This document shows, in pieces, positions 36,542-44,416 of a stretch of DNA of 64,000 nucleotides. The DNA lies in contig JAFIFT010000028.1 in NCBI GenBank assembly GCA_020831865.1, positions 1 through 64,000 on the forward strand, written 5' to 3'. Positions within the stretch are counted from its first letter, which is position 1. Each line of letters begins with the position of its first letter. A model generated the notes under the pieces. That model searched no databases. It worked only from the letters and a program-made list of their open reading frames with translations, and had not been told where the DNA came from. The translations under genes and the position numbers were made by a program. Source of the DNA: Legionellaceae bacterium (GTDB taxonomy: Bacteria > Pseudomonadota > Gammaproteobacteria > Legionellales > Legionellaceae).

Positions 36542-37024
36542 ATGAAAAGTTGTATACGTGCCATGGAACTCAGGGATCTTTGTCAAATCTTTAGCATTGA
36601 ACAAATAGCGAATACGACTCCCTGGTCTGAAAAAATTTTTTACCATTGTATGCTGGTGGGTTATGAATGTCTGACGATAGAGGTTGTGCGTGATCAGAAT
36701 AAAACGATTGCCGGTTATTGCATTAGCCGCCTGAAAAATGACAAGGCCCACATCCTGAACTTAACTATCGCACCGTCATTTCAGGGGAGGGGGTTAGGCA
36801 AGGCGCTCTTGCAATATGTCCTGGATGGCTTTATGAAATTGTCCTCCGTTCGCAAAGTGGTACTGGAAGTCCGGATCAGTAATACCAGAGCCATACAGCT
36901 TTATCAACAACAGGGTTTCTACCAGTCTGCGCAAAAAAAAGCGTATTATAATGATAAAAACGGTAGTGAGGATGCGTTGGTTCTGGAGAAAAATTTGCAT
37001 GGAGGGCGGAATGTCACCACGTAA
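36542..37024 (+). CDS. rimI: Ribosomal protein S18 alanine N-acetyltransferase-like GNAT
   Basis: 160-aa GNAT-fold acetyltransferase. The acetyl-CoA loop is PSFQGRGLGKALL (about residues 80-92). ILNLTIAP before it, and VVLEVRISNTRAIQLYQQQGF after it, match RimI. The end YYNDKNGSEDALVLEK corresponds to the RimI YY-x-(D/N)...EDA-x-(V/L)M motif. It acetylates S18, by family. AAGGTGAG lies before the ATG. It stands alone between the hydrolase and the pilin gene. Confidence 0.85.
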   Translation: MKSCIRAMELRDLCQIFSIEQIANTTPWSEKIFYHCMLVGYECLTIEVVRDQNKTIAGYCISRLKNDKAHILNLTIAPSFQGRGLGKALLQYVLDGFMKLSSVRKVVLEVRISNTRAIQLYQQQGFYQSAQKKAYYNDKNGSEDALVLEKNLHGGRNVTT

Positions 37025-37193
37025 GCCCGGAATAGGTGTCAGGCTATGTAATGCCGGTATAGGGAGACCGGCTATCGCAACATGATGACCATATTTGTCA
37101 GCGGCTGACGATTTTGGTTACATTCTTGCGTATCAGAGCATATAATAATACAAATAATTATTATTTTTCAATAAGCTGGTATTTTTGTAGGTT

Positions 37194-37209
37194 TGGCATT
37201 AGTCTTGCA
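37194..37209 (+). promoter_or_regulatory. Sigma-54 (RpoN) promoter of the pilin gene
   Basis: TGGCAT (37194-37199), five bases, TTGCA (37205-37209) matches the RpoN consensus TGGCAC-N5-TTGCA in all but one position, with the invariant GG and GC dinucleotides correctly spaced. Transcription would start near 37220, 26 nt before the pilin ATG. Type IV pilin genes are classic PilS/PilR-RpoN targets. An A/T-rich tract at 37140-37170 just upstream could bend or bind IHF. Confidence 0.8.
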
Positions 37210-37245
37210 TGACTAAAACCGTTATACCTAATAAGGGAGATCAAT

Positions 37246-37710
37246 ATGAGTAAGATGCAAAAAGGTTTTACGCTGATCGAGTTAATGATTGTCGTTGCTA
37301 TTGTGGGTATTCTGGCCGCGGTGGCGATTCCGGCGTATCAGGATTATCTGGTACGGGCACGTATTTCTGAGGGACTGGGTATGGCCGGTGCCTTAAAAAC
37401 TGTGGTGGCTGAAAATGCGATTGCCGGCCAGCCCCTGGCAGTGGGCACGGAGACACTTGTCAGTGCGCAAGCAACGCCTAATGTGCAATCGATGGCTGTT
37501 AACAATGACACCGGGGTGATTACCGTGACCTATACTAATGCGGCGCAGGGCGTGGTTTTGACCTTAACTCCCGAGTCTCCAGCAGGTACGGTACTTGCGT
37601 CTGGAACTCCGCCCACACAGGCGATTACCTGGAACTGTCAGGTAACAGACGCGACTAACAATCGCTACGTACCCAGTAATTGCCGAGTAGGGGCTACTGA
37701 GGAAAACTAG
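37246..37710 (+). CDS. pilA: Type IV major pilin
   Basis: 154-aa type IVa pilin. A short leader MSKMQKG is cleaved after Gly7 by PilD, exposing Phe8; Glu12 is the conserved Glu5 of the mature pilin ([20 protein letters not shown]). The C-terminal disulfide loop is Cys131-Cys146 ([11 protein letters not shown] to PSNCR). AAGGGAG precedes the ATG. It is monocistronic, with a sigma-54 promoter and a terminator about 120 bp downstream. It gives adhesion, twitching and often DNA uptake. Confidence 0.93.
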   Translation: MSKMQKGFTLIELMIVVAIVGILAAVAIPAYQDYLVRARISEGLGMAGALKTVVAENAIAGQPLAVGTETLVSAQATPNVQSMAVNNDTGVITVTYTNAAQGVVLTLTPESPAGTVLASGTPPTQAITWNCQVTDATNNRYVPSNCRVGATEEN

Positions 37711-37738
37711 ACGGGCATTATGGTAACTCCCCAGATAC

Positions 37739-37763
37739 GTCATCCTGAACATAGTGAAGGATC
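37739..37763. repeat. Dispersed 25-bp repeat, copy 3
   Basis: Ungapped match to the elements at 16-40, 16138-16162 and 63566-63590 (for example GTCATCCTGAAC at its left and GTGAAGGATC at its right). A further arm GTTCAGGGTGAT at 37781-37792 pairs imperfectly with its left half, making a hairpin in the pilA 3' untranslated region. Confidence 0.75.
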
Positions 37764-37827
37764 TTGAGATCTTTCTCTACGTTCAGGGTGATGTTAGTTC
37801 GTTTTGCCCAGGGGGAGCCACAAAAAG

Positions 37828-37849
37828 TGGGCCATAAGGCCCATTTTTT
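37828..37849 (+). terminator. Rho-independent terminator after pilA
   Basis: TGGGCC (37828-37833), loop ATAA, GGCCCA (37838-37843), then TTTTTT. It closes the pilA transcript about 120 bp past the stop, after the dispersed repeat. Confidence 0.9.
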
Positions 37850-37928
37850 ATGCGTTAATACAGATTGCGCTTATCTCAAAAGCAGTGCTACACTTTCTAA
37901 CCCGTCCAGCAAAAACCATACATAGTGC

Positions 37929-38726
37929 ATGGCCAACCATTTTTGTATATCCAGCAACGCTTTTGCTTTGGCCAGGCACCATAGGCATAATCTTGGGTGG
38001 CATGATATTAGCGCTCTTATTTTGCTCTCTTTGTTGGCGTTTCTGAGCAGTCCGGTTTCACACGCCCATCCACCCATCTCTAACCAGACTAGTTCCGGCA
38101 TTGTGCTGCCAGAACCTTTACTTTTTGATCTGGTTCGGCCATTGGGTGCCCATAAAGGAGAATTGGAGCTGAATGTTTTAGGGGTGACTCCCGCTTCCCC
38201 CGGCAAAGTACGACAGGAATATGCCCCTGAAATAGAATATGCCTTCGCCGATGGTTACGGGATTGAGTTTGAATTACCTATCGTCCGGGAGGGTATTGAA
38301 GCCTATAAAATAGCGTTGCAAGGTACATTTTCAAGGGCACCCATGCCTGATATGATCCATGGCTGGCAGTTGATAGCCCTCTATGATCGCCAGGAAAAGA
38401 GAGGGGTAGTGTCAGGATTATACCTGATCGGCCAACGTTATAATGACCACTGGTCGGCATTAAGTATGCTGGGTATTGCGGTGCAGGAGGGGGCGGCTCC
38501 AGCATTACTGTTTAATCCGACACTCTTTTATGAAATCTCCGAGCGGTTGGCCTTAGGAGTAGAGCAAAATTTTTATGGTGCCCGTCAGGATAGCCATTAT
38601 CTCTTGCTACCCCAGATTCAATACCAGAGTTCTTTTCATTTTACGCTGCAACTGGGCGCCGGTATGATGGCGATGCATCGTAAAGCCCAGCCTTTTGCCG
38701 CCATGCGCTTAATATATAATACATAA
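37929..38726 (+). CDS. Exported protein of unknown function, probably beta-rich
   Basis: No family recognised with confidence. The reading frame is 265 aa from ATG 37929, with an export signal ISALILLSLLAFLSSPVSHA near residues 27-46. The N-terminus before it is unusually long, so the true start may be later, but no better ATG exists and no clear ribosome site is seen. After the signal, alternating strands (GELELNVLG, PEIEYAFADGYGIEFELP, LQGTF, WQLIALY) suggest an outer-membrane beta-barrel or periplasmic beta protein. It ends 81 bp from the convergent pfp gene. Confidence 0.6.
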   Translation: MANHFCISSNAFALARHHRHNLGWHDISALILLSLLAFLSSPVSHAHPPISNQTSSGIVLPEPLLFDLVRPLGAHKGELELNVLGVTPASPGKVRQEYAPEIEYAFADGYGIEFELPIVREGIEAYKIALQGTFSRAPMPDMIHGWQLIALYDRQEKRGVVSGLYLIGQRYNDHWSALSMLGIAVQEGAAPALLFNPTLFYEISERLALGVEQNFYGARQDSHYLLLPQIQYQSSFHFTLQLGAGMMAMHRKAQPFAAMRLIYNT

Positions 38727-38807
38727 ACGTCCAAGTGATGTTCGTAATGGGATGCTGGCGCAAGATATTGGAGCAGCACAGAGCTCTGGCTACTCCTCGT
38801 CCTTTGG

Positions 38808-40040
38808 CTAAAGTTTTTTGGCAACCAAGGTGTTTTGCAAACGAATATATTGCGGTAAACCTTTGGAGTAAGGAGGATACGCTTCCCCTTCGATGAGAGG
38901 AGCCAGATAGTCCCGACAGGTGGCGGTAATGCCAAAACCATCAGCACGGATATAGTCTGGTGGCAAGCTCTTCTCTATGTTGGCAACGCTTGCCAGCGTA
39001 ACTTTGTTAATGCCCCACTGATAAGGGTTTGCCGAGAGGCGCTCAATGATGGGCATGACCGCATTTTCCCCGGCAACGGCCATGTCTACCGCTGCTTTTC
39101 CCAGCGCATAAGCCTGTTCCAGATCAACCTGGGAGGCGATATGGCGAGCGGAGCGCTGCAAATAATCGGCAACTGCCCAATGGTATTTATACCCCAACTT
39201 TTCTTTCACAAGGTTCGCCAACAGGGGAGCGACTCCGCCTAATTGTGCATGACCAAACGCATCACGCAAACCTGACTCCGCTATAAATTGATGCTGTTCA
39301 TCGCGGATACCTTCCGACGCAACTATGACACAATAGCCGTATTGTTCAACACAACGTTTTACCTCGGTTAACATTTTTTCGGCATTAAACACTACTTCCG
39401 GGAAAAGTATCAGGTGGGGTGGTTCAGCCTCCGATTGCGCAGCCAGGCCCGCTGCGGCAGCAATCCAGCCCGCATGACGCCCCATCACCTCTAAAATAAA
39501 AACTTTGGTAGAGGTCGCTGCCATGGAGGCGACATCAAATCCGGCTTCAAGGGTGGCTATAGCCACATATTTTGCAACCGAACCAAAACCCGGACAATTA
39601 TCAGTGAAGGGGAGATCATTATCAACCGTTTTGGGAATGCCAATACAGGTCAGGGGATAATGGCGCTCTTGAGCAAGTTGTGCGACTTTATGAGCCGTAT
39701 CTTGGGAGTCGCCTCCACCATTATAAAAAAAATAGCCAATGTCGTGCGCTCTGAATACGTCAAGCAAGCGCTGATATTCCGCTTGATTATTTTTAAGCTT
39801 ATAACGGCAGGAACCAAAAGCGCCCGATGGGGTATGACGAAGGGCAGCAATGGCAGCATCACTTTCCAGCGATGTATCAATCAGTTCTTCCTGTAAGGCA
39901 CCAATAATGCCATTTTTAGCCGCTAAAACCTTGCCGATAGTTTCAGGATAATGCCGCGCTGTCTGGATAACCCCGCAAGCAGAGGCATTTATCACGGCGG
40001 TAACGCCACCGGATTGTGCATAAATTGCATTTCTAGCCAT
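38808..40040 (-). CDS. pfp: Pyrophosphate-type 6-phosphofructokinase
   Basis: 410-aa phosphofructokinase-family enzyme. The nucleotide/phosphate loop YNGGGDSQDTA (106-115) and the catalytic PKTVDND (136-142) are those of the PPi-using and related group, not the ATP-type GGDGS with PKT/GTIDND. GRHAGWIAAAAGLA and SEGIRDE follow. PPi-dependent enzymes work reversibly between fructose-6-phosphate and fructose-1,6-bisphosphate. AAAAAAGG lies before ATG 40040. The phosphoryl donor is inferred from motif, not proven. Confidence 0.82.
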   Translation of the reverse strand: MARNAIYAQSGGVTAVINASACGVIQTARHYPETIGKVLAAKNGIIGALQEELIDTSLESDAAIAALRHTPSGAFGSCRYKLKNNQAEYQRLLDVFRAHDIGYFFYNGGGDSQDTAHKVAQLAQERHYPLTCIGIPKTVDNDLPFTDNCPGFGSVAKYVAIATLEAGFDVASMAATSTKVFILEVMGRHAGWIAAAAGLAAQSEAEPPHLILFPEVVFNAEKMLTEVKRCVEQYGYCVIVASEGIRDEQHQFIAESGLRDAFGHAQLGGVAPLLANLVKEKLGYKYHWAVADYLQRSARHIASQVDLEQAYALGKAAVDMAVAGENAVMPIIERLSANPYQWGINKVTLASVANIEKSLPPDYIRADGFGITATCRDYLAPLIEGEAYPPYSKGLPQYIRLQNTLVAKKL

Positions 40041-40519
40041 AAATATTGCCTTTTTTGGATGTAATCAATGAGGATCATCATTTCTGGCTCGTCACAAGGG
40101 TTGTGTGCGCCTTTTTCGGCTATACCTACAGTGTGCTTCCCACCTGAAATGTTGACCGTACAAAGTATAACGAAAAATATCTGGCAGGTATATTTTTTGA
40201 TGCTGGTCAACAGGCTATATGCGTAAATTGTAACAGCAAAATGCCTGAGTTCACTTGGAATAGCGAATGCCATCTGACGTTCCTATCCATTGCACGCTAA
40301 TGAGAAACAGGATTCAATCATGGCTGATATGCAGGTCGGTTCCTTGTGAGCAACCGACCAAACACCTACGGCTCGAAAAAGAGCTGTGCATGATTTGGGT
40401 GACGAATCAGGATGGAACATCAACTCTGGCATGATATGGTTTGCTGCAATCGATAGCCGGAATTGACAAAATCGACTGATTAATGAATAGTTACTCCTAT
40501 CTTAACAGCCGGGTCATTC
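40041..40519. other. 479-bp intergenic region between divergent genes
   Basis: No convincing gene. It holds the promoter region of pfp on the minus side, and on the plus side a hairpin GGTCGGTT (40334-40341) / AACCGACC (40352-40359) and a TTGACA element near 40463. Codon-like patterns are absent and stops occur in all frames. Confidence 0.55.
40463..40492 (+). promoter_or_regulatory. Candidate promoter for the polysaccharide gene pair
   Basis: A perfect -35 TTGACA at 40463-40468 is followed after 18 bp by a weak ATAGTT (40487-40492), 28 bp before the UbiA-family gene. The -10 is poor, so an activator may be needed or another start used. Confidence 0.35.
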
Positions 40520-41371
40520 ATGCTTTCAGCGGCTCTACAATTATTACGCCCCACACAATGGCTGAAATCCCTGTTTGTACTGAGTGGACTAGTGTACTCG
40601 CAGCAATTTGAGCATAGCGCGGCAGTGTTATACGCTTGTGTGGCTTTCGCGCTCATTTCCAGTGCAATCTACATCTATAACGATCTGCATGATATTCACG
40701 AAGATCAGCAACATCCCCTGAAACGTTTACGCCCTCTGGCATCAGGCCGGATTACAGCCAGCCGGGCGTTATTGATGATGGGCAGCCTCGCGGTGTTTTC
40801 TGGGGTACTGGCCTATAGCGTCTCACTGAATCTACTGCTCATTATTGGCAGCTATGTCCTGCTCAATCTTTTTTACAATCACATCGGTAAGCAAATACCC
40901 TGGCTGGATGTGTTCTGTATCAGTGCCGGCTTTTTTTTGCGGGTCGCTGCCGGCACCTGGGGCGTTGGGATACCCCTGTCTTTTTGGCTTGGTTTGACGG
41001 CAACCCTATTAAGTTTTTATCTAGCCTTAAGCAAGCGTTTGCTCGAGCTTCAGCAGCGGCAAGCGCATGAAGGGCGTTCTGTTTTGTTAAAATATAATCG
41101 CCGTAGCATGCGTTATGGATTTATGGTTTCCGCGCTATTATGCCCATTGGTATATGCCAGCTATGTGATCCAGGTGCATGCGCATTCGCTCTGGTTTGTA
41201 TTAAGCATTATTCCCGTTGCTCTGGGAATGGGGCAATTTACCAGAGCAGTGCTCTCAGAGAAAATATTGATAGATGATCCGCTGCAGATTTTAGCGTATG
41301 ATAGGTGGATTCAACTGTATGTAAGTTTATTTTTTCTGCTCAGTTTTAGGGCAATATGGGATGCACAGTGA
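40520..41371 (+). CDS. UbiA-family prenyltransferase (polyprenyl-phosphate phosphoribosyltransferase-like)
   Basis: 283-aa polytopic protein with about eight helices. The Mg-binding motif YNDLHDIHEDQQHPLKRLRP (about 53-72) is of the UbiA superfamily. The opening RPTQWLKSLFVLSGL and the later DVFCISAGFFLRVAAGTWG and LALSKRLLELQQR match the decaprenyl-phosphate phosphoribosyltransferase branch, which makes polyprenyl-phosphoribose for surface glycans, rather than ubiquinone UbiA. The adjacent nucleotide-sugar enzyme supports a glycan role. Exact substrate is inferred. Confidence 0.72.
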   Translation: MLSAALQLLRPTQWLKSLFVLSGLVYSQQFEHSAAVLYACVAFALISSAIYIYNDLHDIHEDQQHPLKRLRPLASGRITASRALLMMGSLAVFSGVLAYSVSLNLLLIIGSYVLLNLFYNHIGKQIPWLDVFCISAGFFLRVAAGTWGVGIPLSFWLGLTATLLSFYLALSKRLLELQQRQAHEGRSVLLKYNRRSMRYGFMVSALLCPLVYASYVIQVHAHSLWFVLSIIPVALGMGQFTRAVLSEKILIDDPLQILAYDRWIQLYVSLFFLLSFRAIWDAQ

Positions 41372-41416
41372 TGGTTTTTAAAACTTTGTTATGGAATACA
41401 GGGGACGGGTACCATT

Positions 41417-43294
41417 ATGCATAAGTCGTTTGAATTTCCCCGTAAATTACTGCGTAAAATGCCAGTTTTAAGCTATGATCTGGGTGGTTTTCTGCTGTCA
41501 TGGTATCTGGCTTATGGTATTCGCTTTAATCTCGAAGGGCGCCCACAATCATTTCTAAACCCCCATTTTTTTATGGCAATGCTAACCGTTTTTTTCATCA
41601 GTACTGCTTGCTACTATTATTTTCGCGTGTATCGGGGGTTTTGGCGTTTTTCTTCTATCAACGATGTGATAAATATCATTAAATCGCAGTGTGTGACCTT
41701 GTGTTTTGCCATTCCTGTCCTGTACTTTTTTTCTCTAAGCCAGAGCATTCCGCGGACGATATTTATTTTATACCCTGGATTGGTCATTGCGCTGCAGTGT
41801 GGTGGGCGATTATGTGCGAGACTCTTTGTCGAACACCCTGCCTTTCGCAGAACCGGAATAGCAAAGCAAAAGGTGTTGGTGATCGGTGCGGGTGCAGCCG
41901 GAGAGCATTTGCTGCGGGACTTGCAACGTAGCCAACAATATAAAGCCGTAGCCTTGCTGGATGATATGCCTGCTAAAAAAGGATTATCCTTACGCGGCAT
42001 TCGCGTTCTCGGTCCTGTGCGCGATGTATGCCAGATTGCCCGGCAAACGGGGGCTCAATTAATCTTTATTGCCATTGCCTCTGCCAGCTCTTCTGCCATG
42101 CGGCGTATGATTACCTATTGTGAAAAAACCAATCTGCCTATCAGAACCTTGCCTGGCCTGACGGCATTGGCTTCAGGGCGGGTGACGGTTGATGCCCTGC
42201 GGGCGGTAAAAATTGAAGATTTATTGGGGCGCGATCAGGTCAAACTCGACTGGGATAGTATCGGGGCGTCCTTATTGGGTAAGCGGATTGCGGTGAGTGG
42301 TGGCGGCGGTTCTATTGGCGCAGAACTCTGTCGACAAATCATCGCCCAGCGACCGGAAAAAATATTGATTCTGGACCATTCCGAATATAATTTGTATCAA
42401 ATTGACCTGGAGTTACGTACCCGTTATCCTGACAGCCTGATTGAGCTGGCTCTGATCTCTATCACAGACCGCCCAGCGGTTGAAGATTGTTTTCAGCGTT
42501 TTCAACCCGATATGGTATTTCACGCCGCTGCCTATAAACATGTGCCGCTCCTGGAGAATCAAATCCGCGTAGCGGTCAGAAATAATATTATAGGCACTCA
42601 GATTGTGGCGGAAGCAGCCGTGGCCGTTGGTGCGAAGCATTTTATTTTAATTTCAACCGATAAAGCAGTGAATCCTACCAATATTATGGGGTCTAGCAAG
42701 CGTATCGCAGAAATGTATTGTCAAAACCTGAACCAGCGCGTTCCCACGCGTTTTACCACGATTCGTTTTGGGAATGTATTGGGTTCTGCTGGAAGCGTTG
42801 TACCACTGTTTACCCGGCAATTACAGCAAGGAGGCCCGCTGACAGTCACCCACCCTGAGATAGAACGTTTTTTTATGACCATACCAGAAGCCTGCCAACT
42901 CATTTTACAGGCGATGGTTAATGGAGAGGGGGGAGAAATATTCGTATTGGATATGGGTGAGCCTATCAAAATCAGATACCTGGCCGAACAGATGATTCGT
43001 CTGGCCGGAAAAGAACCTGAGAAAGATATCCCGATTGTCTATACGGGATTGCGGCCTGGTGAGAAACTTTATGAAGAATTATTTCACGAATCGGAATCGT
43101 TAGCCCCAACCTGCCATGATAAATTATTCAAAGCACGTTTTCGCCATATTGATTGGGAACGATTGATGGCGAGTATGCATAACATACAGCACTATTGTGA
43201 GTTGAATGAAGAACAGGCACTATTGGAAGAGATACAAATGCTTGTGCCGGAATTTAGACCAGCAGCCGCGCTTGTGGCGTCGGGTGTGGCCTGA
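41417..43294 (+). CDS. Membrane nucleotide-sugar 4,6-dehydratase/epimerase (CapD/WbpM family)
   Basis: 625 aa. Four N-terminal helices (within about 15-130) precede a first Rossmann-like domain (KQKVLVIGAGAAGEHLLRDL) and the catalytic SDR domain beginning ISGGGGSIGAELCRQI-like sequence near 293 (AVSGGGGSIGAEL). The catalytic area is STDKAVNPTNIMGSSKRIAEM, typical of UDP-GlcNAc 4,6-dehydratases that carry Met in place of the usual Tyr. GLRPGEKLYEELF is the family's closing motif. It supplies a deoxyamino sugar for O-antigen or capsule. Confidence 0.87.
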   Translation: MHKSFEFPRKLLRKMPVLSYDLGGFLLSWYLAYGIRFNLEGRPQSFLNPHFFMAMLTVFFISTACYYYFRVYRGFWRFSSINDVINIIKSQCVTLCFAIPVLYFFSLSQSIPRTIFILYPGLVIALQCGGRLCARLFVEHPAFRRTGIAKQKVLVIGAGAAGEHLLRDLQRSQQYKAVALLDDMPAKKGLSLRGIRVLGPVRDVCQIARQTGAQLIFIAIASASSSAMRRMITYCEKTNLPIRTLPGLTALASGRVTVDALRAVKIEDLLGRDQVKLDWDSIGASLLGKRIAVSGGGGSIGAELCRQIIAQRPEKILILDHSEYNLYQIDLELRTRYPDSLIELALISITDRPAVEDCFQRFQPDMVFHAAAYKHVPLLENQIRVAVRNNIIGTQIVAEAAVAVGAKHFILISTDKAVNPTNIMGSSKRIAEMYCQNLNQRVPTRFTTIRFGNVLGSAGSVVPLFTRQLQQGGPLTVTHPEIERFFMTIPEACQLILQAMVNGEGGEIFVLDMGEPIKIRYLAEQMIRLAGKEPEKDIPIVYTGLRPGEKLYEELFHESESLAPTCHDKLFKARFRHIDWERLMASMHNIQHYCELNEEQALLEEIQMLVPEFRPAAALVASGVA

Positions 43295-43321
43295 GAATAG
43301 ATTAGCCAACGAGGAATGGCC

Positions 43322-44416
43322 ATGCTTAGAGTGCTTTTGACAGGGATAGTATTGACTACATTGCTGGCTTGTCAGTCTGGCGAAAAAAAACCGCCGCCGC
43401 CACCAACTGTGCAAACAATGCAATTGAAATCACAAGAGATTCCCCTGACCAGGGAGTATATTGGTCTTACGCAATCAATTGCTGCTGTAGGCATCCGGGC
43501 GCGCGTAAAAGGATTTTTACAACAAATGAATTTTGTTGAAGGTAAAGTGGTAGAAAAAGATCAGATGCTTTTTATTATCGAACCCCAACCTTTTGAAGCC
43601 AGACTGGAGTTGGCAAAAGCCAAACTTGCAAAAGCTATAGCCGCCATGGAATACCAAAAGGTGGAATTTTCACGGATGCAACAGTTGGTGGCGAAAGGGG
43701 ATGTGTCCAAAGCGCGCTTTGATCAGGTCAGCGCAGAATATAGTGAAGCGCAGGCGGATGTTGATTTTGAAAGAGCCGAGGTAGAGCAGGCACAAATTAA
43801 CCTGAGTTATTGTTATGTGCATTCACCGATCCACGGTACGATTGGCCAAAAGCTCGTTGACGTTGGTAACCTGGTGGGAGGCACTGAGAATACCCTGTTG
43901 GCCAATGTGGTAGAGTTAGATCCCATGTATGTCCTCTTTAATCCCAGTGTTGAGGATTTTAGCCTTTTTTTACAAAACAAGGATCAGATGCCGTTCAAGG
44001 TGAAAGCGAGCCTTCCGCACCATAGCGAGCTGGTTTTTGATGGACAGGTTGATTTAATTGACAATCAGGCCGACGTTGGAACGTCTACTATTTTAATGCG
44101 CGCTACTCTCAAAAATCCACAACACCTTCTATTACCAGGTATTTATCTCAATGTGCAATTGATCGTGTCCCCGAAGGTGCCAAGCTTGCTGATTCCCTCT
44201 ACTGCGATTATTGAGCAACAAACCCAGCGCGTGGTGTATACTGTGGATTCGGAAAATCGGGTTCAGACTGCTGTCATACAAACCAAGGGAGAGCATGGCA
44301 CCGACAGCATCATCCAATCAGGTTTGCAGGCTGGTGATCAGATCATTATTTCTGGCGTTCAACGTCTCAGACCTGGCATGAAGGTAACACCAGTACCGCA
44401 TAAGGAAGCAGCGTGA
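43322..44416 (+). CDS. RND efflux periplasmic adaptor (membrane-fusion) lipoprotein
   Basis: 364-aa AcrA/MexA-type adaptor. The lipobox TTLLAC gives a lipidated Cys near residue 18, followed by a Lys-Lys-Pro6 stretch. The family order is beta-barrel start REYIGLTQSIAAVGIRARV, lipoyl halves VEGKVVEKDQMLF and PIHGTIGQKLVDVGNLV around a coiled hairpin, and VLLLPGIYL-like LLLPGIYLNVQL. ATG 43322 (GAGG 7 nt upstream) is preferred to ATG 43316. The stop overlaps the transporter start. Confidence 0.92.
   Translation: MLRVLLTGIVLTTLLACQSGEKKPPPPPTVQTMQLKSQEIPLTREYIGLTQSIAAVGIRARVKGFLQQMNFVEGKVVEKDQMLFIIEPQPFEARLELAKAKLAKAIAAMEYQKVEFSRMQQLVAKGDVSKARFDQVSAEYSEAQADVDFERAEVEQAQINLSYCYVHSPIHGTIGQKLVDVGNLVGGTENTLLANVVELDPMYVLFNPSVEDFSLFLQNKDQMPFKVKASLPHHSELVFDGQVDLIDNQADVGTSTILMRATLKNPQHLLLPGIYLNVQLIVSPKVPSLLIPSTAIIEQQTQRVVYTVDSENRVQTAVIQTKGEHGTDSIIQSGLQAGDQIIISGVQRLRPGMKVTPVPHKEAA

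Noticed and set aside
37804..38046. 80-codon plus-strand hydrophobic frame before the exported protein
   Set aside because: It starts within the pilA terminator region and overlaps the exported-protein gene out of frame.
40041..40519. Possible sigma-54 site (TGGCAT ... TTGC near 40430)
   Set aside because: Spacing between the GG and GC elements is too long for RpoN.
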